Positions 25,860 through 34,483 are shown, counted from the stretch's first letter. The stretch is 64,000 nucleotides of DNA from Roseburia faecis (GCF_001406815.1 NZ_CVRR01000037.1:124001-188000); one strand, 5' to 3'. Notes: generated by a model from the sequence alone, not told the origin. Made by a program: numbers and translations.

Positions 25860-27005
25860 ATGGCAAACAGAATTATGTTAAATGAAACATCTTATCACGG
25901 CGCAGGTGCAATTCAGGAGATTGCAACCGAGGCAAAAGCACACGGATTCCAGAAAGCTTTTGTCTGCTCTGATCCTGACCTGATCAAGTTTGGTGTAACA
26001 AAAAAGGTAACAGATGTACTGGACAAGAATGGTCTTGTGTATGAGATTTATTCCGATATCAAACCAAATCCAACCATCCAGAATGTCCAGCACGGTGTAC
26101 AGGCATTCAAGGATTCCGGTGCCGACTACCTCATTGCAATCGGCGGCGGCTCTTCCATGGATACTTCCAAAGCCATCGGTATCATCATTGCCAATCCGGA
26201 ATTTGAAGATGTGCGCAGCCTTGAGGGTGTAGCCCCGACCAAAAAACCATGCGTACCGATCATCGCTGTTCCGACCACCGCTGGTACTGCGGCAGAAGTT
26301 ACCATCAACTACGTCATTACCGATGTGGAAAAGAAGCGTAAATTTGTATGTGTTGACCCACACGATATGCCAATTATCGCAATCGTAGATCCTGAGATGA
26401 TGTCTTCCATGCCAAAGGGACTTACTGCTTCTACCGGTATGGATGCCCTGACACACGCCATCGAAGGATACACTACAAAAGCAGCCTGGGAAATGACAGA
26501 TATGTTCCACCTCAAAGCCATTGAGCTGATCTCCAAATCCCTGCGCAGTGCCGTTGCAAACGAAAAAGAGGGACGCGAAGGCATGGCACTCGGCGAGTAT
26601 ATCGCAGGTATGGGATTTTCCAATGTCGGACTTGGAATCGCACATTCCATGGCACACACACTCGGTGCTGTCTATGACACTCCACACGGTGTTGCCTGTG
26701 CAATGATGCTCCCAATCGTTATGGAATACAATGCCGACTGCACCGGTGAAAAATACCGCGAGATTGCACGCGCCATGGGTGTCAAGGGTGTCGATGAAAT
26801 GTCTGTGGACGAATACCGCAAGGCAGCGATTGATGCCGTACAGCAGCTTTCCGTCGATGTCGGAATTCCGACCAAACTGGAAGCACTGAAGGAAGAAGAC
26901 TTACAGTTCCTTGCAGAATCCGCACATGCCGATGCCTGCGCACCTGGAAATCCAAAAGATGCCAGTGTGGAGGATCTGAAAGCACTTTTCCGCAAACTGA
27001 TGTAA
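25860..27005 (+). CDS. Iron-containing alcohol dehydrogenase (lactaldehyde/1,2-propanediol oxidoreductase-like)
   Basis: About 381 residues of the group III Fe-ADH family. It has the NAD-binding GGGSSMDTSKAIG and PTTAGTAAEVTINYVITD, and metal ligands within GMDALTHAIEGY, HSMAHTLGAVYDTPHGVACA. The closest visible subgroup is FucO-like (lactaldehyde/propanediol), but butanol- or other alcohol-active members look similar. ATG 25860 was chosen: the protein starts ANRIMLNETSYHG and AAGGAGA lies 11 bases upstream. It stands alone, closes with a strong hairpin, and faces a TetR-type regulator of the DhaS-like kind that may control it. Confidence 0.88.
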   Translation: MANRIMLNETSYHGAGAIQEIATEAKAHGFQKAFVCSDPDLIKFGVTKKVTDVLDKNGLVYEIYSDIKPNPTIQNVQHGVQAFKDSGADYLIAIGGGSSMDTSKAIGIIIANPEFEDVRSLEGVAPTKKPCVPIIAVPTTAGTAAEVTINYVITDVEKKRKFVCVDPHDMPIIAIVDPEMMSSMPKGLTASTGMDALTHAIEGYTTKAAWEMTDMFHLKAIELISKSLRSAVANEKEGREGMALGEYIAGMGFSNVGLGIAHSMAHTLGAVYDTPHGVACAMMLPIVMEYNADCTGEKYREIARAMGVKGVDEMSVDEYRKAAIDAVQQLSVDVGIPTKLEALKEEDLQFLAESAHADACAPGNPKDASVEDLKALFRKLM

Positions 27006-27057
27006 TTTCTTGCAATTCAATATAAAGTGGACTGTAAAAAGTCACTGATGAAAGAAA

Positions 27058-27096
27058 CGCCAGTTCCGGCAAATACCGGTTCTGGCGTTTTAAATT
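27058..27096. terminator. Bidirectional intrinsic terminator
   Basis: AACGCCAG..CCGG pairs with CCGG..CTGGCGTT across a 6-base loop, followed by a T-rich stretch. It lies between the convergent dehydrogenase and TetR-type genes. Confidence 0.88.
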
Positions 27097-27129
27097 ATAG
27101 ACAAAGTGGAAGCGTTTTACAGCTTCTTT

Positions 27130-27696
27130 CTATATTAATCCCAGTTTTTGAAATACTTCCCTCAGCCGCACAGGCATGGATTCGGTCAGCGCATGTGCCA
27201 GCTCTTCTGGCGTACATTTCCGATACCCGAGCACCCACTGCACCGTCATATAAACCGAACCAAGGCAATACATTTCCAGTTCAAACTGCAATTCGGTGGA
27301 AATCTTTCTTCCTGTCCGGCTTTCGATCTGCTTTGTGTAAAACTCCTGAATCAGTTCAAAATCATGATCTCTCAGGCAATTCTGCTGATCATTTTTGAAT
27401 GCCGCCCGAAAAAACAGCTGCTCCATCTGAATGTATTCAAATTTGTTGACAAGGCTCTCGTAGACGGTTCTTCCTTCCCCCATGTGCTCAAATGATTCCA
27501 GCAAAATCTTATCAAAATACCAGTTGATCAGATCATATTTATCCTGAAAATTCCGATAAAATGTCTGACGCGTCAACCCACAGGTTTCTACAATTTCTTT
27601 TACGGTTATTTTTTCTACCGGTGCAGTGCGCATACATTCTTTCATGGCATTTGCCAGTTTGTAGCGCACACCGTCATTCTGCTTTTGTGGTTCCAT
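27130..27696 (-). CDS. TetR/AcrR-family regulator (DhaS-like)
   Basis: A 188-residue regulator. The N-terminal TetR helix-turn-helix is clear (KLANAMKECMRTAPVEKITVKEIVETCGLTRQTFYRNFQDKYDLINWYF). The C-terminal domain matches the clostridial TetR_C group found in DhaS (FRAAFKNDQQNCLRDHDFELIQEFY, LEMYCLGSVYMTVQWVLGYRKCTPEELA). GGGGGAAAC precedes the ATG. It faces the Fe-alcohol dehydrogenase gene; control of that gene or of its own is possible but no operator was identified. Confidence 0.9.
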   Translation of the reverse strand: MEPQKQNDGVRYKLANAMKECMRTAPVEKITVKEIVETCGLTRQTFYRNFQDKYDLINWYFDKILLESFEHMGEGRTVYESLVNKFEYIQMEQLFFRAAFKNDQQNCLRDHDFELIQEFYTKQIESRTGRKISTELQFELEMYCLGSVYMTVQWVLGYRKCTPEELAHALTESMPVRLREVFQKLGLI

Positions 27697-27783
27697 GTTT
27701 CCCCCAGTCTGGCAAGTTTTTCTTTTGGTTTATTATTGTCTATTATACTATATCTGCATAATTTTTTCATCTATTCGTTTTCC

Positions 27784-29029
27784 TTTAAATTGCTGGTTTA
27801 CTGCGTGGTCTGGAGCCTTTGGGGTTTGGCAGGAGGGACGGATTTGCGGGGATTGTTCTAAATATAAGTTTTTTCAATGCGACGGAAGAAGGGGGGACAT
27901 TCTCTTTCTACAGAAAAATTTGCAAGTTAGCGCCGATATTGATTTCAGGTAAGTTTGACAAATATTTTACTTTTATGCCATTAGCGTTATGTGATGGAAC
28001 TACGGCGCAGTTGCAAATTTGTTCTTCCGAAAGAAATGTCCCCCTTCTTCCTGTTGGCTGGAGATAATATAATTGAGAAACATATTTCCGCAAATCCTGT
28101 CTGTGGAACAAATATAAGGGCACCAGAACTTGCAGTTAAAGGCGCTCCCGGAAGGAAATGCATACAATGAGTGTTTACAGTAAAGTGATAAATGTTTGGG
28201 AAGCTTGACTTGCTAATAAGTGGAAATTTCATTGCCGGTATTTTGTGAAACAATCGTTCTATTGAAGCCTTTATATGATCGGGCATTATAAACTTATAAA
28301 TAAAGGATGGGTTCTATATAATTAAAATTCATAGGAAAAATGCCATCGTGGTATCTATGCCAATAACATTCACGTAAAAGATACCATTGCGGTACCTATA
28401 CGCTGAAAATTTAACATTCAGATACCGGAAAGTCTCTATAGATCAAAAATTGCTTCTTTAGGTACCGCTTTTTCTAAAAAACCGGTATCTGGAGAAACAA
28501 TTTTTACTATATAGGTGACATTTCCTGATTTTAAACCTTAAAATTTCGGAAAACCGTCACCTAAAACTTTAATTTTTCATCTATAGATACCCGGCCTTAT
28601 CATCAAGTGATTTAACAGGGTATTTTTATGTTTATTCCAGTTCATGGGATTCGTAGCTCCTTTTGAGGCGTCCCCTTAACTGCAAGTTCTGGTGCCTTTA
28701 TGTTTGTTCCACAGACAGGATTTGCGGGCATCATTCTTTTTCTTATAGTTTTCCAATCCACAGGAAGAAGGGGGACATTTCTTTCGGAAGAACAAATTTG
28801 CAACTTGCTCTAGCACTCACAACCCATAGTGAATTGCGTAAACTGAAAAACTCTACTCCACGTACCTGAAACCAACGCCAGAGCTAACTTGTAAATTTTT
28901 CTGGAGAAAGAGAATGTCCCCCTTCTTCCGTCATATCGAGAAACCTTATACCCAAACCAACTCCCCCACAAAATCCGTCCCTCTGAAAAACAAAAGGCTC
29001 CAGACCCCGCTGTTAAACAGCAATTTAAA
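27784..29029. mobile_element. Large palindrome-of-palindromes element, full copy
   Basis: The whole 1.25-kb gap is one inverted-repeat structure. The ends are TTTAAATTGCTG (27784-27795) and its exact complement (29018-29029). A unit of about 370 bp at 27786-28165 recurs inverted at 28668-29022. Each unit is itself two related half-units head to head, sharing GGAAGAAGGGGGACATT and AAATTTGCAAGTT. Between them lie about 200 bp without clear features and the hairpin cluster at 28370-28640. Open frames inside (for example 27987-28286, 28663-28869) are readings of the repeat without ribosome sites. A truncated copy lies at 62368-63055. Confidence 0.75.
28370..28640. repeat. Hairpin cluster forming the core of the large element
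   Basis: Successive hairpins can be drawn: AGATACC-containing stems at about 28375-28440, ATTG.TTCT..AGGTACCG with its complement at 28449-28502, and AGGTGAC.TTTCC..ATTTTAA with its complement at about 28514-28564. A conserved tail (CTTATCATCAAGTGATTTAAC) follows. The same core lies in opposite orientation at 62400-62690. Stems are kept in both copies despite base changes. Confidence 0.7.
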
Positions 29030-30383
29030 TGATCAATGCAAAATATCCCCAATCCCATATAAGTTCCGCAAAACTATTCTCCAGATACTCGCGGATATCC
29101 TCATCCTCATACCCGGTCATACGAGAAATCACCACCATATACTCCCGCACCATCTCATAATCGAGTGCCTCCTCTGCTGGTATCCCATCTGCATCCAGAC
29201 ACCATTTCAAAAACAGACTCTGCCGGATTGCCGCATATGCAATCGCAATCCACTGCATCTGCAGCACCATGTGCTCCAGATTATCAGCTTCTTCCGGTTC
29301 CGTCTCAAAATTCTCTGGCAAAATCAGATCCGAAAACACTTCGTTTCTGAGGAAATTACGAAGCAACGGTTCATACGATACAAATGCATTCTGGAACTGT
29401 CTCCACCGATCCCAAAGCTGTCCTGCCTCATTTTCCCCCTTAGTGGCATCCATATCTTCTCCCACATGGATTCCCTGCCTTCCGAAAATTTGGGAATAAT
29501 ATTCTGCCTGTGTAATCACAGGTGTCAAAAACTTCTCATACAGTCCCTCTTTCCGGTAATTGACCGCCAGATCCTGCAGAAGTTCATTGCATTCTTCCCA
29601 GGTTTCCAGCGAAGAGATTGTGCTCTTTGCCTGTGTGATTGCAGTGCGCAGTTGCAGCAGTGTCTCCGGAGAAAAATATTCTTCCACCAGTTCCGGTGTG
29701 ATGGGCTGATTTTTATACAACTCCAGCAGAATATAAAAACTTTCCAGCAGAGCCTCCTCGATAGAAACCGTATGATCCCCCAGTAACGCCAGAATATGTT
29801 CCCGGATCAGAAACGCCATTTTATTTTCGTCTTTTTCCACACACATGGTATGTTCCGACACATTTGTCCACGTGTTTTCACTTGAAATGTCAGCATTGCT
29901 GTGCACGACCGATGGAAACGTAATCTCTTTATGCCGCCACAGATCAATCACCGCCGGACACCCCGGCATCAATGTATCTTCTTCATGATCTGCAAACCGG
30001 TGCACTTCCCGTGGAAATGTCGTGCAGGTTTCCGAGAGAATCGAATCCCCATACGCCAAAACCAGACGGCACAGTTTGTCTTTGGCAAGAAATGGGCATC
30101 GATGCTCCTCGTCCAGCCGGATAACCCGGATTCCATCTTTCATACAAGTATAAGTGCTGAGATTTTTCCCACAATTTTTTGAATCTCCAGATACCTGATC
30201 CAACGACTGGCTTTTTGCGCATCCCGGCATCGTATCCGGCGGAAGGACTTTCTTCCATCTGCGGTTCGTATCCGCATCCACCGCAATCTTCCACTCCTGA
30301 CAGCAGGTAATCGGACACTGGCCGGCAATGCAGCCGAATTCATCATAATAATCCGGACGGATTTTCTTTCGTTCTGTTTTCAT
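29025..30383 (-). CDS. fliB: FliB-like flagellin lysine-N-methylase
   Basis: A 452-residue protein with the FliB cysteine patterns: N-terminal CIAGQCPITCCQEWKIAVD, then KNCGKNLSTYTCMKDG, RCPFLAKDKLCRLVLAYGDSILSETCTTFPRE and CPAVIDLW, probably binding an Fe-S cluster. FliB methylates lysines of flagellin. GAGG lies 5 bases before the ATG. The stop codon falls inside the terminal repeat of the adjacent element, so the last residue or so may have been changed by the insertion. No other flagellar genes are in view, which is usual for this gene. Confidence 0.85.
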   Translation of the reverse strand: MKTERKKIRPDYYDEFGCIAGQCPITCCQEWKIAVDADTNRRWKKVLPPDTMPGCAKSQSLDQVSGDSKNCGKNLSTYTCMKDGIRVIRLDEEHRCPFLAKDKLCRLVLAYGDSILSETCTTFPREVHRFADHEEDTLMPGCPAVIDLWRHKEITFPSVVHSNADISSENTWTNVSEHTMCVEKDENKMAFLIREHILALLGDHTVSIEEALLESFYILLELYKNQPITPELVEEYFSPETLLQLRTAITQAKSTISSLETWEECNELLQDLAVNYRKEGLYEKFLTPVITQAEYYSQIFGRQGIHVGEDMDATKGENEAGQLWDRWRQFQNAFVSYEPLLRNFLRNEVFSDLILPENFETEPEEADNLEHMVLQMQWIAIAYAAIRQSLFLKWCLDADGIPAEEALDYEMVREYMVVISRMTGYEDEDIREYLENSFAELIWDWGYFALII

Positions 30384-30395
30384 ATATCCTCATTT

Positions 30396-30881
30396 CTACA
30401 TATGCTTGTTCAGTACTCTCCATGCAATTGCATAGACAATAAGAAACAGACAGATCATACACGACATCAGCTTACTGATCATCGGATCATACAGTCCTCC
30501 AAAAAGAAAGGCAAAATACATTACAATCAGAAGCACAAACGCTGCCATCCTTAACGCACGCGACCCAATCTCAATATTTCTCTCGTCCGTTACCTGCAGT
30601 CTTGCTTCCTTTAATTTCTCTTCGTCTTTCATCAGACGCTTATTGCGGATCAAAAAAACAATTCCAGAACATATAAGCCCCACACCGATCCCACAATATA
30701 CACCCAGCATATAATCGTCTACTTTCATCTTTCCTGAAAATTCCATATAATAAGCGGCTGCCGCACTGATTATGCCAAGCAGAATCAATCCCAGCAGGCA
30801 TTTATTTTTCGCCTGCAGCTGCTTGCGGAATTCCTCATTGTTTGTCACTTTACTTCCTGAAAATAAACAAAATCCCTTCAT
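30396..30881 (-). CDS. Four-helix membrane protein paired with an Xre regulator
   Basis: A 161-residue protein with four membrane helices (about 30-46, 58-80, 112-130, 138-156) and a cytoplasmic middle (RNKRLMKDEEKLKEARLQVTDERNIEIGSRALRM). The ERN.EI motif recalls DUF2178/DUF6442-type proteins that sit behind YozG-like Xre regulators. The start overlaps the regulator's stop by 4 bases (ATGA), so the two are co-translated. Function is unknown. Confidence 0.78.
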   Translation of the reverse strand: MKGFCLFSGSKVTNNEEFRKQLQAKNKCLLGLILLGIISAAAAYYMEFSGKMKVDDYMLGVYCGIGVGLICSGIVFLIRNKRLMKDEEKLKEARLQVTDERNIEIGSRALRMAAFVLLIVMYFAFLFGGLYDPMISKLMSCMICLFLIVYAIAWRVLNKHM

Positions 30882-31087
30882 ATGTTTTCATCCTCCTGAT
30901 CAAATATAAATAATTCCTCAATGGTTACGTGAAAAAACTGTGCAAGTTTGTGTGCCAGCACTAAAGAAGCTTTGTATCTGCCTCCCTCCAGGGATATGAT
31001 CGTCTGTCTGGTCACATCCACAGCATCTGCAAGCTCGCTCTGGGTCACTCCCAGCTCCTTGCGCAGATCCTGAATTCTTGTTTTCAT
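30878..31087 (-). CDS. Small Xre-family regulator (YozG-like)
   Basis: A 69-residue protein consisting almost entirely of a Cro/C1 helix-turn-helix (KTRIQDLRKELGVTQSELADAVDVTRQTIISLEGGRY..SLVLAHKLAQFFHVTIEELF). ATG 31087 follows GGAGGGG; upstream in-frame codons lie in the promoter. It is very probably autoregulatory: the promoter carries two near-identical 18-bp sites (31112-31176). Confidence 0.9.
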   Translation of the reverse strand: MKTRIQDLRKELGVTQSELADAVDVTRQTIISLEGGRYKASLVLAHKLAQFFHVTIEELFIFDQEDENI

Positions 31088-31111
31088 GCTTCCCCTCCTC
31101 ACGGAAATTTT

Positions 31112-31176
31112 TGTCAAGTTTGCTTTACACCACGAAGTATAGTACACTTTACATTGTATGTCAAGTGTATTTTACA
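31112..31176 (-). promoter_or_regulatory. Xre promoter with repeated operator
   Basis: A near-consensus promoter on the minus strand: TTGACA (31159-31164), 17 bp, TATACT (31136-31141). Two 18-bp direct repeats, TGTAAA.(T/C)A.ACTTGACA at 31159-31176 and 31112-31129, differ at three positions, with a further TGTAAAGTGTAC in the spacer. One repeat overlaps the -35 and the other lies downstream of the start, fitting repression by the encoded Xre protein. Confidence 0.75.
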
Positions 31177-31213
31177 TTTTCATTTCAGAACGAAGCAAGA
31201 CTTTGAAAGTTTT

Positions 31214-31247
31214 TATTGAACAGTAACAGGCAATTGGTATAAACTGT
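31214..31247 (+). promoter_or_regulatory. Candidate promoter of glycerol-dehydrogenase-like gene
   Basis: TTGAAC and TATAAA separated by 16 bp just upstream of the AAAGGAGAA ribosome site of the gene at 31275. Confidence 0.45.
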
Positions 31248-31274
31248 GTATATATCGAAAATAAAGGAGAACCT

Positions 31275-32384
31275 ATGAAATTAGAAAATTACGAAGTGCA
31301 TCTGCCAAGCTATTCCATCGGCGATCACATCTACGATAAAATCGGACCGGTCTGTGAATCCTACGGAAAAACCGTGCTTCTGATCGGTGGCAGACGCGCA
31401 CTTAAAGCAGCGGAAGAAAAGATCCGCACTTATGTAGCAAAAACAAACTTAGAAATCATCGGTGTCGAACGGTACGGCAGTGACTGTACCTACGAAACCG
31501 TGGAAAAACTGCGACAGCTTCCCGTCTATCACAAAGCCGATATGGTCTTTGGTGTGGGCGGTGGAAAAGCACTAGACACCGTAAAATGTCTGTGTATCAC
31601 TGACGATAAGCCGGTCTTTACGTTCCCGACCATCGCCTCCAACTGTGCAGCCTGTACTTCGGTATCCATCATGTACAACGAGGACGGCACATTCTTAAAA
31701 CCAAACTTTTTTGTACGGCCTGCCATGCACGCATTTATCGACACGGAAATCATTGCCAAAGCTCCTGCACAGTATATGTGGGCGGGCATTGGCGATACCT
31801 ATGCCAAATACTATGAGGCAACCATCTCTTCCCGTGGGGAACAGCTGGAACATTTCACCTCCCTTGGTGTAGCATTAAGTGTCATGTGCCGCAATCCGCT
31901 TCTGGAATACGGTGCCAAAGCACTCGAGGATCATAAAAAAGGATTATGTACCTACGATGTGGAGCAGGTTGTCCTTGCCATCGTCGTGACAACCGGAATT
32001 GCCTCCATTTTCCTGACGAAAGATTTCACCCCGGATTATAACAGCGGACTGGCACATGCCATTTTTTATGCGCTGACCAGTTATCCGGTCATTGAAGAAA
32101 AACATCTGCACGGAGAAGTCGTGGGATTCGGCGTTCTGTTTGCACTGCTTGTCGACCAGCAGTACGAGGAATTTGAAAAAATTTATACCTTAAACCAACA
32201 GCTGCAGCTTCCGACCTCCCTGGAACAGATTGAGATTACGGAAGAACAGTGGGAGGAAAGTATGGACCGCATCCCGGAAATGTCCGATATCAGACATTAC
32301 CCATATAAAGTAACAAAAGAAATGCTGGCCCTTGCAATGAAGCAGCTGAAAGAACAGGAGGGAGGCAGACTGATAAATGAATAA
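31275..32384 (+). CDS. Iron-containing dehydrogenase, glycerol dehydrogenase family
   Basis: A 369-residue GldA-like protein. It has GVGGGKALDTVKCL for NAD binding, FPTIASNCAACTSVSIMY, and metal-ligand segments GIGDTYAKYYEA, SGLAHAIFYAL and HGEVVGFGVLFAL. GldA-family members oxidise glycerol or reduce related ketones; the substrate is uncertain, since this subgroup is often only 'iron-containing alcohol dehydrogenase'. AAAGGAGAA lies 5 bases before the ATG. It overlaps the following transporter gene by 8 bases, forming an operon that may link uptake and oxidation/reduction of one compound (inference). Confidence 0.85.
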   Translation: MKLENYEVHLPSYSIGDHIYDKIGPVCESYGKTVLLIGGRRALKAAEEKIRTYVAKTNLEIIGVERYGSDCTYETVEKLRQLPVYHKADMVFGVGGGKALDTVKCLCITDDKPVFTFPTIASNCAACTSVSIMYNEDGTFLKPNFFVRPAMHAFIDTEIIAKAPAQYMWAGIGDTYAKYYEATISSRGEQLEHFTSLGVALSVMCRNPLLEYGAKALEDHKKGLCTYDVEQVVLAIVVTTGIASIFLTKDFTPDYNSGLAHAIFYALTSYPVIEEKHLHGEVVGFGVLFALLVDQQYEEFEKIYTLNQQLQLPTSLEQIEITEEQWEESMDRIPEMSDIRHYPYKVTKEMLALAMKQLKEQEGGRLINE

Positions 32385-33570
32385 AAAATCTTCTGCCGGC
32401 ACCGGCACCTATTCCATCATTTTTGGTGTTGCCTTTGTCTGGTTCACCACGCATTTCGGCGGCGGATTTGCTTCCGGCGCCCAGATTTACAGTTACTATG
32501 TACGGTTCGGCATCTGGTGTCTGATCATGCCTGCACTTGCCATGCTCTATAACGGTATCTTTTTTGCCTACGGCATGCGCTTTGCCAGGAAACACGAAGT
32601 GTACGATTACCGCTCGTACAACAATGCATTTTACGGAAAATTCGCCCCTGTTTTTTCCAACCTGTTTGAAGTGCTCTATATCTGCGTCATGTGTGTCGCT
32701 CCCGCTGTTGCCTTTGCAACCGGCGGTGCAACATTAAGTACACTGACAGGACTTCCGTATCTGCTGTGTACCCTGATCATCGGCATTTTCATCTTTATCG
32801 TTGCCATTTTCGGCACCGACCTGGTGCGCCGGGTAGCCTCCGTGCTTTCCATCTGCATCATTGCCGGGCTTCTGATTGTATACATTCCGAATATCATCCA
32901 CGGATGGTCTGCCATCCGCGCAACCGCACAGCAGATGACAACATCCACACAACCATTCGGAAAGGCACTTTACTCCGCATTCCTTTACGGAACGTTCCAG
33001 TTGGCAAACATTGCGGTATTTGTCCAGCACGCCAAAGTATTCAAAAAACCGGGCGATGCAGTCAAAAGCATGGGGCTCGGCTTTCTCATCAACGCGCTGA
33101 TGATGACGATGGTCTGTCTTGGAATTATGACCGTTTCCACAAGTCCGGATATGGCAGGCACCAGCGTGCCGACACTGCTTATGGTACAAAAAGGCATCGG
33201 CAAAGGATTTATGACACCGCTCATTTCCATTCTGATTATCCTCGGTGCCGTATCCACAGCGGTAAATATGGTTGCCGCCATGGTGAAACGTGTATCCGAC
33301 GGACTTAAAAAACGGATCCTGTCCGGCAAAAATGATGTATCCGATGGAACACCAAAAGCAGAAACTCCGGACATAAACACCAGAAAACGCATCTCCTCCC
33401 GTGAGATTATCATCGCACTGATCTGCTGTCTGATTGATTTTGGCATCGCACAATTCGGGCTTCTGACACTGATCCAGAAAGCTTACAGTTTTCTGGCTTA
33501 CCTTGCCATTCCGGTGATCCTTGTTCCATATATCATTCACATGATTGTGACACGAATGGATTCCAAATAA
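32377..33570 (+). CDS. YkvI-like membrane transporter (APC superfamily)
   Basis: A 397-residue protein with about ten helices. It begins with SIIFGVAFVWFTTHFGGGFASGAQIYSYYVRFG, the YkvI-family signature with an unwound Gly-rich first helix. Later segments include GTFQLANIAVFVQHAKVF and ILIILGAVSTAVNMVAAMVKRVSDGL. YkvI proteins resemble amino-acid permeases; no substrate is established. It overlaps the dehydrogenase gene by 8 bases and uses GGAGG within the end of that gene as ribosome site. Confidence 0.8.
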   Translation: MNKKSSAGTGTYSIIFGVAFVWFTTHFGGGFASGAQIYSYYVRFGIWCLIMPALAMLYNGIFFAYGMRFARKHEVYDYRSYNNAFYGKFAPVFSNLFEVLYICVMCVAPAVAFATGGATLSTLTGLPYLLCTLIIGIFIFIVAIFGTDLVRRVASVLSICIIAGLLIVYIPNIIHGWSAIRATAQQMTTSTQPFGKALYSAFLYGTFQLANIAVFVQHAKVFKKPGDAVKSMGLGFLINALMMTMVCLGIMTVSTSPDMAGTSVPTLLMVQKGIGKGFMTPLISILIILGAVSTAVNMVAAMVKRVSDGLKKRILSGKNDVSDGTPKAETPDINTRKRISSREIIIALICCLIDFGIAQFGLLTLIQKAYSFLAYLAIPVILVPYIIHMIVTRMDSK

Positions 33571-33594
33571 AGCAAATGTAGGAAAAAGGTCTTA

Positions 33595-33652
33595 TTGACG
33601 AAAAACATCTTTAGATGATACGATACCTCCATATCAATAAAAAATATGGAGG
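33595..33652 (+). promoter_or_regulatory. Promoter and ribosome-site-sequestering hairpin
   Basis: TTGACG (33595-33600), 18 bp, TACGAT (33619-33624). Just after it a perfect 9-bp stem (CCTCCATAT 33626-33634 with ATATGGAGG 33644-33652) encloses the GGAGG ribosome site of the gene at 33662. A T-rich run follows, so it could alternatively be the terminator of the preceding operon. Confidence 0.55.
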
Positions 33653-33661
33653 TTTTATTTT

Positions 33662-34474
33662 ATGAAAAAGTTAAAGAAACAATTTCTGGCAGCTGTGCTT
33701 ACCGCAGTTATGGCAGTATGCGCTTTTGCCGGCACTACTCCTGTAGCGGCAGCAACCCTTTCTGCCAAGCAGTACATCAACAAAATGGCGAAAGCCACAG
33801 AAAAATTGAAATCCTATGAGATGAAAATGAACATGGATATGGACATGTCGGTTCAGGGAAAAACCACATCCACCAAAACCACGTCAACAACGATTGCTTT
33901 TGCCAGTCCGCTGAAAACCAAAACCGTTATGACGATGACAATCCCTTCCAACGGTAAGGACACAAAAATAAAAGTAATCTCCTACACAAAACAAAAAGGC
34001 AACAAACTGTTGCAGTACACCTCTACGGATAACAAAACCTATGAAAAATCAACACTGGATTTGTCTGACTACTCCGATATGCTCAGTTCTGTACAGACCA
34101 CAGATATGTATTCGGATTTAAAAATTGTCAAAAACAGCGTAACCGTCAACGGAAAATCAACCGTACAGATTCAGGCACGGCTGAAGGGCGAAGATATTGC
34201 CGGTCTTCTTGCACAACTTGGACTTAACGGAGATAACACACAGGGAACATCTTCTGATTACAGTTCTCTTTCTCCGATTACCATCTCTCTCTGGATTGAT
34301 AAGAAGACCTATTATCCGGTAAAACAGACGATCGACATGAAAGACTTCATGAACGAGTATCTTAGTTCTCTTGTAGCGGATTCCGATATGTCCTACTCCA
34401 AGATTAAGACATCTGTTACATACAAAAACTTCAACAAGGCAACTAAATTTTCACTTCCGAAAGCCTGCAAATAA
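33662..34474 (+). CDS. Secreted DUF6612/LppX-like protein
   Basis: A 270-residue protein with a signal peptide ending near VAAA (MKKLKKQFLAAVLTAVMAVCAFA). No lipobox cysteine is seen. The mature part has the LppX/LolA-like pattern: helical start (YINKMAKATEKLKSYEMKMNMDMDM), several amphipathic strands, and the late ITISLWIDKKTYYPVKQTIDMKDF segment. It is very Thr/Lys/Ser-rich. Related proteins bind lipids or are of unknown function. It ends at a strong terminator. Confidence 0.75.
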   Translation: MKKLKKQFLAAVLTAVMAVCAFAGTTPVAAATLSAKQYINKMAKATEKLKSYEMKMNMDMDMSVQGKTTSTKTTSTTIAFASPLKTKTVMTMTIPSNGKDTKIKVISYTKQKGNKLLQYTSTDNKTYEKSTLDLSDYSDMLSSVQTTDMYSDLKIVKNSVTVNGKSTVQIQARLKGEDIAGLLAQLGLNGDNTQGTSSDYSSLSPITISLWIDKKTYYPVKQTIDMKDFMNEYLSSLVADSDMSYSKIKTSVTYKNFNKATKFSLPKACK

Positions 34475-34483
34475 ATGAAAGAA

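Noticed and set aside
25878-26687. 269-codon antisense frame over the Fe-alcohol dehydrogenase
   Set aside because: Composition is typical of a shadow frame; the sense strand has all Fe-ADH motifs.
27908-28286. Small ORFs with an RKKGDISFGRTNLQ motif (also 28663-28869, 62690-62933)
   Set aside because: The motif arises from the repeated unit in several copies and orientations, without ribosome sites; both strands are open in places. Treated as element sequence.
32734-33540. 268-codon antisense frame over the YkvI-like gene
   Set aside because: Cys/His/Gly-rich shadow of a transmembrane gene; no start signals.
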